This document shows positions 8,595-16,693 of a stretch of 64,000 nt of DNA, piece by piece. Both the position numbers and the translations under genes were made by a program. The DNA is from Paenibacillus whitsoniae (GTDB lineage: Bacteria > Bacillota > Bacilli > Paenibacillales > NBRC-103111). The stretch spans positions 62,001 to 126,000 of the forward strand of contig NZ_RXHU01000018.1 in assembly GCF_003955665.1 (NCBI RefSeq), written 5' to 3'. How positions within the stretch are numbered: position 1 is the first letter of the stretch; every line of letters starts with the position of its first letter. A model generated the notes under the pieces. The model worked only from the letters and a program-made list of their open reading frames with translations, was not told where the DNA came from and did no database searches.

Positions 8595-9563
8595 CTATCG
8601 CAGCTCAATATCACCGGAGAATACTTTGATCCTTTCGCCTGCCGGAGTAAGCACCGTTAACGCGCCAGAGTCGTCAAGGCCTTCCGCTATTCCTTCAATC
8701 GGCCCTTGCGGCGTCATGGTCCGAATCGGACGGTGCAGCGTCACACTTTGCGCTTCCCAAAGCAGACGGATCGGAGCGAAGCCTTTCTCCAGATAGAGTG
8801 CGTACAACTCCTCAAACTCGAATAAAAACGTCTGCACGAGCTTTTCCCTAGAAATGAGGCTGCCCGATGCAATCGCCAGTGAAGTCGCAATCGGTCGCAA
8901 GGCTTCTGGGTAATCTTCAACAAGAAGATTCGCGGAGATGCCAATCCCCGCTATGACATACTTCAAGCGCTCATCTTCTCCGCTGCTCTCCAGCAGAATG
9001 CCGCTGATCTTTTTGCCGCCGATTAGCAGATCGTTCGGCCATTTGATGCCAACATCCACCGCGCATGTTTGCCCAATCGCCCGGCACAAGGCAACGGCGC
9101 ACAGCAGTGTCAACTGCGGCATGAAATAGACCGGAATGCGCGGCTTCAGCACTAGGCTCATCCAGATGCCTTTGCCTGCCGGCGAATGCCACGCTCGTCC
9201 CATACGGCCGCGGCCGGCGGTTTGCATTTCAGCCAGCACCAGCGTACCTTCCTCTGCGCCGGAAGCGACCAGCTTATGGGCAATCGTCTGCGTCGAATCC
9301 ACCTCGTCAAAGAGATGAACCTTCCGGCCGAGCACTTTCGTCTTGAGTCCCGCCAGCAGCTCCGTCAGCTGCCATTTGGCCGGCTTGCTTAGCAGCCGGT
9401 AACCCTTGCGCGGCGAAGCCTCAAACGTATAACCGCTGCTGCGCAGCTCTTCAATATGCTTCCAAATCGCCGTACGGCTCACGCCCAATCTGCGGCTGAT
9501 TTCGGCCCCGGACACATAGGCATCCGGCGATTCCTCAAATAAAGCTAAGATGCGGTCGTTCAA
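8595..9563 (-). CDS. birA: Biotin--[acetyl-CoA carboxylase] ligase / biotin operon repressor BirA
   Basis: BirA activates biotin with ATP and attaches it to biotin-dependent carboxylases; with its N-terminal HTH it can also repress biotin genes. Residues 1-60 hold the winged helix (SGAEISRRLGVSRTAIWKHI), so this is the bifunctional class. The ligase domain carries the biotinyl-AMP loop GRGRMGRAWHSP and KWPNDLL. The TTG at 9563 was chosen because AAGGAGG lies 7 bases upstream; a longer reading frame to 9620 has no such site. The product has 322 residues. Position between cca and panB is as in B. subtilis. Confidence 0.95.
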   Translation of the reverse strand: MNDRILALFEESPDAYVSGAEISRRLGVSRTAIWKHIEELRSSGYTFEASPRKGYRLLSKPAKWQLTELLAGLKTKVLGRKVHLFDEVDSTQTIAHKLVASGAEEGTLVLAEMQTAGRGRMGRAWHSPAGKGIWMSLVLKPRIPVYFMPQLTLLCAVALCRAIGQTCAVDVGIKWPNDLLIGGKKISGILLESSGEDERLKYVIAGIGISANLLVEDYPEALRPIATSLAIASGSLISREKLVQTFLFEFEELYALYLEKGFAPIRLLWEAQSVTLHRPIRTMTPQGPIEGIAEGLDDSGALTVLTPAGERIKVFSGDIELR

Positions 9564-9789
9564 CGATAGACCTCCTTGATTGGTTGCGTCTTTGGGCTGA
9601 TGCGTGCTTCCGCAAGCCACTTACTCAACATTACGACGGCTCCACCTTCATGCCCCGCGTACTTACCTGCAAAAACTACATCAAATGCTAGAAAAAAGCA
9701 GCTGTTTCACGGAAATCTACAAAACGTACATCTCTTTTAAACAGTCCGTCCAAGAAATAGCCGTTTAGGGGCAATTTCGAGAAAAAATA

Positions 9790-9858
9790 CTGTATGAAAT
9801 GCAGGTCTTCATGGCAAATCAACCGCTTTTGGCTTATTTTGCTGTAGGAAATGCAGGT
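9790..9858 (+). repeat. Two near-identical 17-bp repeats in the cca-birA gap
   Basis: CTGTATGAAATGCAGGT (9790-9806) and CTGTAGGAAATGCAGGT (9842-9858) differ at one base and are 52 bp apart. A more degenerate related stretch (CTGCAAAAACTACATCAAATGC) lies near 9669. The region 9564-9996 has no convincing gene. A 120-codon open frame across it (9688-10050, minus) overlaps the end of cca and its terminator and has low-complexity features, so I did not call it. Confidence 0.55.
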
Positions 9859-9996
9859 GAGGCAGCTGGCAGACTGTGGCGCCGTGCACATTTGCCTCTG
9901 CCATTGGCACGATACGCCCTGCTTGCCAAGCCCGCAGCAACTTTCCCAGCGCTCGAATCCTGGGCGCGCGGTGTCGCCGACGCATTGCGTATATGC

Positions 9997-10047
9997 AAAA
10001 AGCCGCAAGCCGCCGCTACTTCGCAGCAGCGGCAGCTTTCGCGGCTT
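9997..10047 (-). terminator. Terminator of cca
   Basis: Minus-strand AAGCCGC pairs with GCGGCTT around an inner stem-loop (GCCGCT...AGCGGC) and is followed by five T. The structure overlaps the Ala/Lys-rich last codons and stop of cca. Confidence 0.6.
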
Positions 10048-11317
10048 CAATCAACGCCTCGCGCACATTTGTTAGCTCCCCGAGCGCTGTGCGCTCGAGC
10101 AAATCCTGCAGCAGCTGGCCCATCCAGGGGCCCGGCTGCTTGGAAAGCGCCTCCGCCACATCCTGGCCGGTGATGGCGAGCTGTTTCAGGCTGAAGCAGG
10201 GGATCTGCTTCAGCCAGTCCTCGCCGTGCCGCGCCAGCTCCGGCGCGGCGGACACGAGCCAGCGCGCGAGCTCGCCGCGCTGGTCCACCGGCTGCGGCAG
10301 CACGCGCAGCAGCCGCAGCAAGGCGCGGGCGGTGGCTTCGCCGTGCCGCACCGCGCCAAGCTTCCAGACCCGCTCCAGCGGAGCCGGGTCTGCCAGGCCC
10401 GCCTGCGCGGCGGCCAACGCCTCGCGCAGCGCGAGCACACCCGCGACGGCTAAGCCGTCGGCGCGGGAGAACGTGAGCTCCTGGAGCGCCTTGCGGACGG
10501 TGTCCGCCGGCGTCTCCAGGAGCAGCAGCAGCATGGCCCAGCGGTCATGCTGCGCGTCCAGCGCGCTTACGGCGTCCAGCGCGCTGTCCCAGGCGAGCCA
10601 GCGTTCAAAAGGCAGCGGGAGCTGCCTTTTGAAGTGCGCCGTTAGGCCGCTCGCCAAGAGCAGCCGCACGGCCCGTTCAGGCGCCGGGCCGTCGACCATG
10701 CGCTGCAGCTCGCTGCGCACGCGCTCCATCGCGATGTGGCGCAGCAGCGGGGCGTTCGCCAGCAACGCCTGCCACGTCGCCGCCTCCACGTCAAGGCCGT
10801 ACGTGGAGGCGAATCGCACGCAGCGCAGCATACGCAGCGCATCCTCGCTGAATCGCTCCTCGGCGGCGCCTACGCAGCGCAGCACGCCTGCCGCGAGATC
10901 CGCTTGCCCGGCGAAGGGATCCATGACCGTGCCGTCCACGTCCATCGCCATCGCGTTCATCGTAAAATCGCGGCGCTTGAGATCCTCCGTCAAGTCGGAG
11001 ATATACGCCACCGACGTCGGGCGCCGGAAGCCTTCATACGCGGCTTCCTTACGAAACGTCGTCACTTCATAGGTGCCTTCCTTCAGCACGACCGTCACAG
11101 TCCCATGCTGCAGCCCCGTCGGTACCGTACGGGGGAAACAACGCATCACCTGTTCCGGCAGCGCGGAAGTCGCGATGTCAATGTCCTTGATCGGTTTCCC
11201 CAGCAAAGCGTCGCGTACACAGCCGCCGACCAAATACGCCTCATACCCGGCCTCCGACAGCTTGCGAAGAATATCCGCCGCGCCGGGATCGTTTATTTTT
11301 CCACTACTTACTTCCAT
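10016..11317 (-). CDS. cca: CCA-adding tRNA nucleotidyltransferase
   Basis: The enzyme adds or repairs the 3' CCA of tRNAs. The N-terminal class II nucleotidyltransferase head shows GGCVRDALLGKPIKDIDIAT (GG and DxD residues), then RRDFTMNAMAMD and the RxxR-type EDALRMLRCVRFA. The ATG at 11317 has AGGAG 4 bases upstream and gives 433 residues; a TTG at 11350 is rejected. The C-terminal body (residues about 190-430, bases 10030-10750) is strikingly GC-rich and Ala/Leu/Arg-rich compared with the head and neighbours. It is 23 bp after bshA in a shared operon. Confidence 0.95.
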   Translation of the reverse strand: MEVSSGKINDPGAADILRKLSEAGYEAYLVGGCVRDALLGKPIKDIDIATSALPEQVMRCFPRTVPTGLQHGTVTVVLKEGTYEVTTFRKEAAYEGFRRPTSVAYISDLTEDLKRRDFTMNAMAMDVDGTVMDPFAGQADLAAGVLRCVGAAEERFSEDALRMLRCVRFASTYGLDVEAATWQALLANAPLLRHIAMERVRSELQRMVDGPAPERAVRLLLASGLTAHFKRQLPLPFERWLAWDSALDAVSALDAQHDRWAMLLLLLETPADTVRKALQELTFSRADGLAVAGVLALREALAAAQAGLADPAPLERVWKLGAVRHGEATARALLRLLRVLPQPVDQRGELARWLVSAAPELARHGEDWLKQIPCFSLKQLAITGQDVAEALSKQPGPWMGQLLQDLLERTALGELTNVREALIEAAKAAAAAK

Positions 11318-11340
11318 ATCTCTCCTAACCGGCCGAACGC

Positions 11341-12513
11341 TTATTGACAAGTCGAAGCCGAAATCCGGTGCGATTCAGGAAGCGTTCTGCCCAAGACGCG
11401 ATAATAAATTTCTTCATACTGCTGGGTCGTAATATCGTTGCAGAATGTGAATCGCGCACGGTTCAAGCAATTTTGCGCCACACGCTCATACAGCGATTGA
11501 TTGCGAAGCAGTTGAATAGCATATTCCGCCATCGTATCCGTATCGCCTACCTCTGCCAAGTAGCCCGTCTCCCCGTGAGTGATCAGCTCCGGAATCCCGC
11601 CGGCATTCGAGCCGATCGTCGGCACACCGCAAGCCATAGCTTCAAGCGCGACGAGTCCGAAGCTTTCTTTCTCGGACGGCAGCAGCATGACGTCCGCCAG
11701 TGAAATAACCTGCGCCACATCGTCCTGCTTCCCACAGAAGAGCACCTTATCGCTAAGCCCCATCTCTTTGACCTTCGCGATCATTTTGGACAGATCCGGA
11801 CCCTCCCCGACAAACATCAGACGGGACGGAATTTCCTTGACGACCTTGGCGAAAATATCGACGACATCCTGCACCCGCTTCACCGGGCGGAAGTTCGAGA
11901 TATGGATGAGAATTTTCTCATCCGGTCTGGCGAACTCGCCTCTCAGCTTGGAAATGTCCCGCGGGTAATACACCCGTTTATCGACAAAGTTGTAAGCCAA
12001 ATCAATGTCGCGGTCAATCGCGAGCAGTTCCCGCGTCTCTTTAATGAGATCCTTGGATACCGCCGTCACCGCATCACTTTCATTAATCGCATAACGAATC
12101 AGATCGGAGATCGATTGATCTTGGCCAAGAACCGTAATATCCGTTCCGTGGAGCGTCGTGACGACTTTCAACTTGCTGCCGACCATCTGCTTCGCCAAAA
12201 GCGCACACACCGCATGCGGAATCGCATAATGCACGTGCAGCAGATCGAGCTCCTCCATTTTTGCCACTTGCGCCAGCTTGCTCGCGAGCGACAAGTCGTA
12301 CGGCGGGTAACGGAACACATAATACTGACTGACTTCGACTTCATGATAAAAAATATTTTTATGAAATTTGCCCAAACGAAACGGCATGCTATGCGTAATA
12401 AAATGAACTTCATGGCCCTTCTCGGCCAGCAGCTTTCCTAACTCCGTCGCGACAACTCCTGATCCTCCGAGCGTCGGGTAGCAGGTAATGCCAATTTTTA
12501 ATTTATCGGTCAT
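11341..12513 (-). CDS. bshA: N-acetyl-alpha-D-glucosaminyl L-malate synthase BshA
   Basis: BshA is the GT4-family glycosyltransferase that joins UDP-GlcNAc and L-malate in the first step of bacillithiol synthesis. The 390-residue GT-B protein shows the glycine-rich start GITCYPTLGGSGVVATELG, HVHYAIPHA, the nucleotide-sugar site NFRPVKR, and ESFGLVALEAMACGVPTIGSNAGG near residue 285. Its place beside bshB1, mgsA and dapB is the same as in B. subtilis. The ATG at 12513 has AGAGGTG 6 bases upstream and was preferred to the GTG at 12522. Confidence 0.95.
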   Translation of the reverse strand: MTDKLKIGITCYPTLGGSGVVATELGKLLAEKGHEVHFITHSMPFRLGKFHKNIFYHEVEVSQYYVFRYPPYDLSLASKLAQVAKMEELDLLHVHYAIPHAVCALLAKQMVGSKLKVVTTLHGTDITVLGQDQSISDLIRYAINESDAVTAVSKDLIKETRELLAIDRDIDLAYNFVDKRVYYPRDISKLRGEFARPDEKILIHISNFRPVKRVQDVVDIFAKVVKEIPSRLMFVGEGPDLSKMIAKVKEMGLSDKVLFCGKQDDVAQVISLADVMLLPSEKESFGLVALEAMACGVPTIGSNAGGIPELITHGETGYLAEVGDTDTMAEYAIQLLRNQSLYERVAQNCLNRARFTFCNDITTQQYEEIYYRVLGRTLPESHRISASTCQ

Positions 12514-12535
12514 TTGTCGCACCTCTTTTTTTCAC

Positions 12536-13234
12536 TCAAAATTGTTCAATCACCACGGGCAGCTTGGAAACGAAGCCTTCCGCATAGGTCAGCATTCGCT
12601 TCTGGCCCATCAGCCGATCCCTTGCCTCTACACGCTCCACGTAGCCTTGATTCAGCGGTGTCGCGACTGTATCGGCAGTGGTCATAAATTGTGATTGGTA
12701 CGCATGCAGCGAAGCCAATTTCGCCTCATAGACATCCGCTACATCGATCATCACATCTGCTTCATACACATCATTGATAAAATAAAAATATAACTGCTGA
12801 ACGCCTACAGGCTCCGACTCCGGCAAATATTTACGCAGCTTCGCATTAAATACCGCTTCTTGTACTAAATGCGAGCAGGCGATATGGTCCGGGTGCCGGT
12901 CCTGCCAATAAGGGGCGAATACGAGTCGAGGGCGGAACTTGCGAATTTCCTGCGTAATTCGCTCGATTGCTTCAGGCGTCACAAACAATCCGCGATCCGG
13001 CAGGCCGAGGTTCGTACGTGCCGTTACACCCAGAATTTCGGCCGCTTTCGCCGCCTCCTCCTGCCTTAATTCCACCGTCCCGTTCGACGACATCTCGGCA
13101 TACGTCAAATCGCACAGCGCAACTTTAACGCCCCTCTGGGTATGCTTTTTAATCGTCGCTCCCATCCCGATTTCCGCATCGTCCGCATGCGCGCCAAAGA
13201 TCAGAATATCTACGTGATCACTCATCTTATTCAT
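12536..13234 (-). CDS. bshB1: Bacillithiol biosynthesis deacetylase BshB1
   Basis: BshB1 removes the acetyl group from GlcNAc-malate, the second step of bacillithiol synthesis. It is a LmbE-like zinc deacetylase with the metal-binding [10 protein letters not shown] near the N-terminus and [11 protein letters not shown] near residue 110. The start is uncertain between ATG 13234 (weak GGGGA site) and ATG 13225; both overlap or adjoin the mgsA end, which suggests coupling. Product about 232 residues. Confidence 0.93.
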   Translation of the reverse strand: MNKMSDHVDILIFGAHADDAEIGMGATIKKHTQRGVKVALCDLTYAEMSSNGTVELRQEEAAKAAEILGVTARTNLGLPDRGLFVTPEAIERITQEIRKFRPRLVFAPYWQDRHPDHIACSHLVQEAVFNAKLRKYLPESEPVGVQQLYFYFINDVYEADVMIDVADVYEAKLASLHAYQSQFMTTADTVATPLNQGYVERVEARDRLMGQKRMLTYAEGFVSKLPVVIEQF

Positions 13235-13649
13235 CGATCCCCGGTTTATACTTATGTACGAGTTCTCTCCAGGCAAAATCGCCGCGATCCAACGCTTTCA
13301 CGAGAATTTCCGCCGTTGCAATATTCGTCGCGCACGGGATCCCCTGCACATCGCATAAGCGAAGCAGCGCAATAATGTCCGGCTCGTGCGGCTGCGCCAT
13401 AAGCGGATCGCGAAGGAAGATGATCAGGTCCATCTCGTTTTGCGCCACAAGCGCCCCGATCTGCTGATCGCCGCCCAGCGGGCCCGACATGAAGCGGTGC
13501 ACGTCCAGATCCGTGTTATCCATAATCCGCTGTCCCGTCGTACCTGTTCCATACAATTTATGCCCAGCAAATACGTGCTCATACGCTGTAACGAAATTCA
13601 CCATTTCATCTTTCTTGCGATCATGGGCAATTAACGCGATCTTTAACAT
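13227..13649 (-). CDS. mgsA: Methylglyoxal synthase
   Basis: MgsA converts dihydroxyacetone phosphate to methylglyoxal, a glycolytic overflow route; bacillithiol, made by the next two genes, takes part in methylglyoxal detoxification in bacilli. The 140-residue protein shows [12 protein letters not shown], the phosphate-binding GTTGQRI, the catalytic [12 protein letters not shown], and [15 protein letters not shown]. It is the usual family length. It lies between dapB and bshB1, with MITE copy 2 just upstream. Confidence 0.96.
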   Translation of the reverse strand: MLKIALIAHDRKKDEMVNFVTAYEHVFAGHKLYGTGTTGQRIMDNTDLDVHRFMSGPLGGDQQIGALVAQNEMDLIIFLRDPLMAQPHEPDIIALLRLCDVQGIPCATNIATAEILVKALDRGDFAWRELVHKYKPGIDE

Positions 13650-13674
13650 CGAAGCTCCACTCCCTTTAGCGGTA

Positions 13675-13841
13675 GTTCAAAAAGTTGTCTTTTGATCACG
13701 AAGCGAACCAGGAAAACTATTCGAAATCGAATCTTGCGTTCACCTTCGAAGTCCTGTGCTCATGTAGGTTTGCCTACACTCCGCTCCTCCTTCTGCAGCT
13801 TCACGCAACCTTCTCGGTGCTGACAATCCAACTTTTTGAAC
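13675..13841 (-). mobile_element. MITE-like element, copy 2 (167 bp)
   Basis: This copy is inverted relative to copy 1 (5989-6156). Its 13-bp terminal inverted repeat is also perfect but reads GTTCAAAAAGTTG / CAACTTTTTGAAC: position 12 and its partner have both changed compared with copy 1. The internal palindrome TGTAGG-caaa-CCTACA is kept. It lies between dapB and mgsA with no gene of its own. Confidence 0.75.
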
Positions 13842-13851
13842 TCTCATTTTA

Positions 13852-14655
13852 TTAATCTATAAAATGCTCAAATCCGTAAATCATTCCGGAATAAGTCATA
13901 ACTTTTCGAATCGCAAGGGCAACGCCCGGCATATACGCTTCGCGATCGTAAGAATCGTGGCGAATCTTAAGGGCTTGTCCTTTCTCAGCCATCACGACTT
14001 CCTGCTGAGCAAAAATCCCGGGCAGCCGCACGCTATGTATTCTAAATCCGTTATAATAGCCGCCGCGTGCGCCTTCGATCGTTTCCTCTTCTTTCGGATT
14101 GCCTTGACGCAGTTCACCGCGCACTTCCGAAATCAGCTCCGCCGTTTTCACGGACGTGCCAGACGGCGCATCCAGCTTCTGGTCGCCATGATATTCAATA
14201 ATCTCCAGGTGCGGAAAATATTTCGAAGCCTGCGCCGCAAATTTCATCATCAGAATTGCGCCTATCGAAAAGTTCGGAGCAATCACCCCGCCGATTTGAC
14301 GCTCCTGGCACAGCTTGTCCAGCTCTGCGATCCCTTCCGGCGTAAAACCAGTCGTCCCCATGACAGGACGAATGCCCAGCTCAATCGCCAGCTTCGTGTG
14401 AGATACCGCTGTATGCGGACCTGTGAAATCGACGACGACGTCCGGTCTCGCTTCCGTCAAAGCTTGCTGAATATCGTTGCGCATGGTCACCCCGCAAGGC
14501 TCCAGACCTACCATTGTTCCCAAATCGATAGGTCCGGAGGAGCGATCCATCCCCGCAACGAGCTCCATGTCGGATTCTTTCAGTACGGTTTTCACCACTT
14601 CCCGGCCCATGCGGCCGCTGGCTCCGATTACTGCAACTCGTATTTTATGCTCCAT
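13852..14655 (-). CDS. dapB: 4-hydroxy-tetrahydrodipicolinate reductase
   Basis: DapB reduces the dihydrodipicolinate precursor in the lysine/diaminopimelate pathway, which also feeds spore dipicolinate. The N-terminal Rossmann fold has VIGASGRMGREV; VVDFTGPH, GTTGF and APNFSIGAILMMKFA follow. The substrate loop reads EYHGDQKLDAPSGT: the first His and the Lys are present, but the second His of the usual HH pair is Gly. The 267-residue length is normal. A Shine-Dalgarno AAGGAG is 11 bases upstream of the ATG. Confidence 0.96.
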   Translation of the reverse strand: MEHKIRVAVIGASGRMGREVVKTVLKESDMELVAGMDRSSGPIDLGTMVGLEPCGVTMRNDIQQALTEARPDVVVDFTGPHTAVSHTKLAIELGIRPVMGTTGFTPEGIAELDKLCQERQIGGVIAPNFSIGAILMMKFAAQASKYFPHLEIIEYHGDQKLDAPSGTSVKTAELISEVRGELRQGNPKEEETIEGARGGYYNGFRIHSVRLPGIFAQQEVVMAEKGQALKIRHDSYDREAYMPGVALAIRKVMTYSGMIYGFEHFID

Positions 14656-14687
14656 GTCACCTATATCTCCTTTAGATTAGTTCGTCG

Positions 14688-15194
14688 TTATTTCGATGTC
14701 AGCTTGCCCTTGTAGAGCGCCGCCTGCTGATTCGCAAGCTCGTGATGCGGCTCAAGCCGAACAGCATCCATCGCAGCTTGATAAGCTCTCGTATAATCGC
14801 CACGCAGCGCAAAAGCTTCTCCTAAAATAAGATACGCCCCAATCGCCAGCGGATCAAGCGTAATTGCTTCCTTGAGCAAAAAAATCGCCCGCTCGCTATG
14901 CGCAGCTTCCGGATTCAGGTGCTTGCGCGCTTCCTCTACAAGCTCTCTGGCATGCAGCATCTGCAGATGATAAGCATATGTTTCATTGTCTCCCGCCAGT
15001 TGTACGGCTATGGATGCGTGCTCTACAGCTTTCGCCAGCTTGTTGCCGCGCGCATACGTGATCGACAGCTTGTAGTGGTAATCCGCATTGGAAGGGTCCT
15101 GAGCAATCGCTTTTTCAAACCACTCAATGGCTTTTTCAAAATCGTGGCCGAGTATCGATTCATATGCTTTTTGAATTTGATTCTCTCCGTTCAC
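14688..15194 (-). CDS. TPR-repeat protein of unknown function
   Basis: This 168-residue protein consists almost entirely of TPR repeats (AYESILGHDFEKAIEWFEKAI, YKLSITYARGNKLAKAVEHAS, AYLILGEAFALRGDYTRAYQAA), suggesting a scaffold or chaperone-like role. The GTG at 15194 has AGGAGG 8 bases upstream and was chosen over the TTG at 15215. It lies between dapB and the ypjD-type gene in the same operon, an insertion relative to B. subtilis. No enzymatic motif is visible. Confidence 0.8.
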   Translation of the reverse strand: MNGENQIQKAYESILGHDFEKAIEWFEKAIAQDPSNADYHYKLSITYARGNKLAKAVEHASIAVQLAGDNETYAYHLQMLHARELVEEARKHLNPEAAHSERAIFLLKEAITLDPLAIGAYLILGEAFALRGDYTRAYQAAMDAVRLEPHHELANQQAALYKGKLTSK

Positions 15195-15260
15195 CTTCCC
15201 ATCCTCCTTTGCCAAAGCGGGTTTACCCGTTGCCGGGGATGGTATAGCTTATGAAGATGA

Positions 15261-15596
15261 CTACGTTTCGGTGTTAATTTTAGTCCAACGGCCCGCGTCG
15301 CGCGTGTTGAATTTATGCATGACTTTTTCGTGGGCTTCCGTCAAATCGATCCCCAACGAGTTCGCAAAACAGATCGTAATAAACAAAATATCCCCAAGCT
15401 CAAGCTCGATCGAATTATCCGCTTCCGAGCTCTTCTTCGGCTTTTCGCCGTATGTATGATTGACTTCGCGGGCGAGTTCGCCCACTTCTTCGGACATTCT
15501 GGCCAGCATTGCCAGCGGACTGAAATATCCTTCCTTGAACTGGGAAATATAAGTATCAACCTCTTGTTGGAGGTCTTTTAACGTGCGTTCCGACAT
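15261..15596 (-). CDS. ypjD: MazG-like nucleotide pyrophosphohydrolase (YpjD type)
   Basis: The protein belongs to the all-alpha NTP pyrophosphatase (MazG) family, which hydrolyses non-canonical or excess NTPs. Visible motifs are MSEEVGELAREVNHTYG with the EExxE metal site and ELGDILFITICFAN with the second acidic pair. The ATG at 15596 (AAGGA 6 bases upstream) gives 111 residues, the length of B. subtilis YpjD; a longer frame to 15674 adds residues with no family match. It is upstream of dapB as in B. subtilis. The actual substrate is unknown. Confidence 0.88.
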   Translation of the reverse strand: MSERTLKDLQQEVDTYISQFKEGYFSPLAMLARMSEEVGELAREVNHTYGEKPKKSSEADNSIELELGDILFITICFANSLGIDLTEAHEKVMHKFNTRDAGRWTKINTET

Positions 15597-15751
15597 TCGC
15601 ATTCCTTCTTTCATCTTTGGTGCGATTCCCAAATCATTGACCCATATTTTGATCGCACCGTACAAGGTTATCATCCCTATGTTAAACTAAACGAGAATCG
15701 TTGACAAATTTTTTTGGACAGGTTGCCTGTTCATGCTTACGGAGGCGCAGT

Positions 15752-16627
15752 ATGTTCATCAAAGACAAGCTTGGCGGCCAGCTTCTGAACGGTCTTGGCA
15801 TTGGGATCGGTACCGCAATTTACGCATTTGGCCTGCATTACTTCGTCATCTCAAACGAGCTGATGGAAGGCGGGATTACGGGGATTTCGCTTTTATTAAA
15901 ATATGTCCTGAACGTGCCGCCCTCGATCTCGACGCTCGCCTTGAACATCCCGTTGTTTTATCTCGGGTGGCGTAATTTCGGCAAAGGCCCGATGGCCTAC
16001 ACGATTTTCGGTGTCGTCTCGCTCTCTTTCTTCCTTTGGCTGATGGAGCAATGCATCAAGTTTGGGTGGATTGTCCCTTTTCGTACAACACAGGACTACT
16101 TTCTCGCCACGCTCTACGCCGGTATTACACTCGGGACAGGACTTGGCCTCGTGTTTCGCTACGGGGGAACGACCGGCGGCTCCGACATCGTCGCCCGCAT
16201 TGGGCATAAACGACGTGGCTGGAGTGTAGGCCAAGTGATTCTCATTATCGACGTCGTCGTCATCGGTTCCTCGCTCATCTATTTGCCCCAGGAGAAAGTG
16301 CTGTATTCGCTCGTCGCCGTTTTCGTCACCTCACGGCTTATTGATTACATCTCGGAGGGGGCTTATGCAGCCAAAGCGTTCACCATCATTAGCGAAAAAG
16401 CCCAGGAGCTCGCTGCCTCGATCACCAAAGAGTTGGATCGCGGCGTTACGCTGTTCCCCGCCCGCGGCGCTTATTCAGGCAACACCAAGGAGGTCGTCTA
16501 CTGCGTCGTCTACCGGCATGAGACAAGACGCCTTCGCGAGCTCATCCATGCCATTGACGCGAGCGCCTTCATTATTATCGGTGAAGTGCACGATGTGATC
16601 GGCGAGGGCTTTAAAACGCCTTCGTGA
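15752..16627 (+). CDS. YitT family membrane protein (YpjC type, DUF161/DUF2179)
   Basis: The 291-residue protein has about five to six N-terminal membrane segments with the family pattern GLGIGIGTAIYAFGLHYF and GGITGISLLLKY, and a GGTTGGSDIVARI loop. A soluble C-terminal DUF2179 domain follows (residues about 205-285; GVTLFPARGAYSG, VVYRHETRRLRELI). Function is unknown. The ATG at 15752 follows GGAGG at 6 bases and is preferred to the TTG at 15701. It is one of only three genes on the plus strand in this window, facing ypjB. Confidence 0.9.
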   Translation: MFIKDKLGGQLLNGLGIGIGTAIYAFGLHYFVISNELMEGGITGISLLLKYVLNVPPSISTLALNIPLFYLGWRNFGKGPMAYTIFGVVSLSFFLWLMEQCIKFGWIVPFRTTQDYFLATLYAGITLGTGLGLVFRYGGTTGGSDIVARIGHKRRGWSVGQVILIIDVVVIGSSLIYLPQEKVLYSLVAVFVTSRLIDYISEGAYAAKAFTIISEKAQELAASITKELDRGVTLFPARGAYSGNTKEVVYCVVYRHETRRLRELIHAIDASAFIIIGEVHDVIGEGFKTPS

Positions 16628-16637
16628 TCAAACAGCA

Positions 16638-16680
16638 AAAAGTCCCCGTGAGCCAGTGCTTTGGCCCGTCCGGGGACTTT
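16638..16680. terminator. Bidirectional terminator between YitT gene and ypjB
   Basis: A stem of AAAGTCCCCG with CGGGGACTTT lies between the converging genes. The minus-strand side ends in five T; the plus-strand tail is TTTCT. It probably ends the ypjB transcript and may also serve the YitT gene. Confidence 0.75.
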
Positions 16681-16693
16681 CTAATCTTCGCAT

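Noticed and set aside
9688..10050. Minus-strand open frame of 120 codons between cca and birA
   Set aside because: It overlaps the end of cca and its terminator, includes the intergenic repeats, and has no good ribosome site. More likely repeat-derived than a gene.
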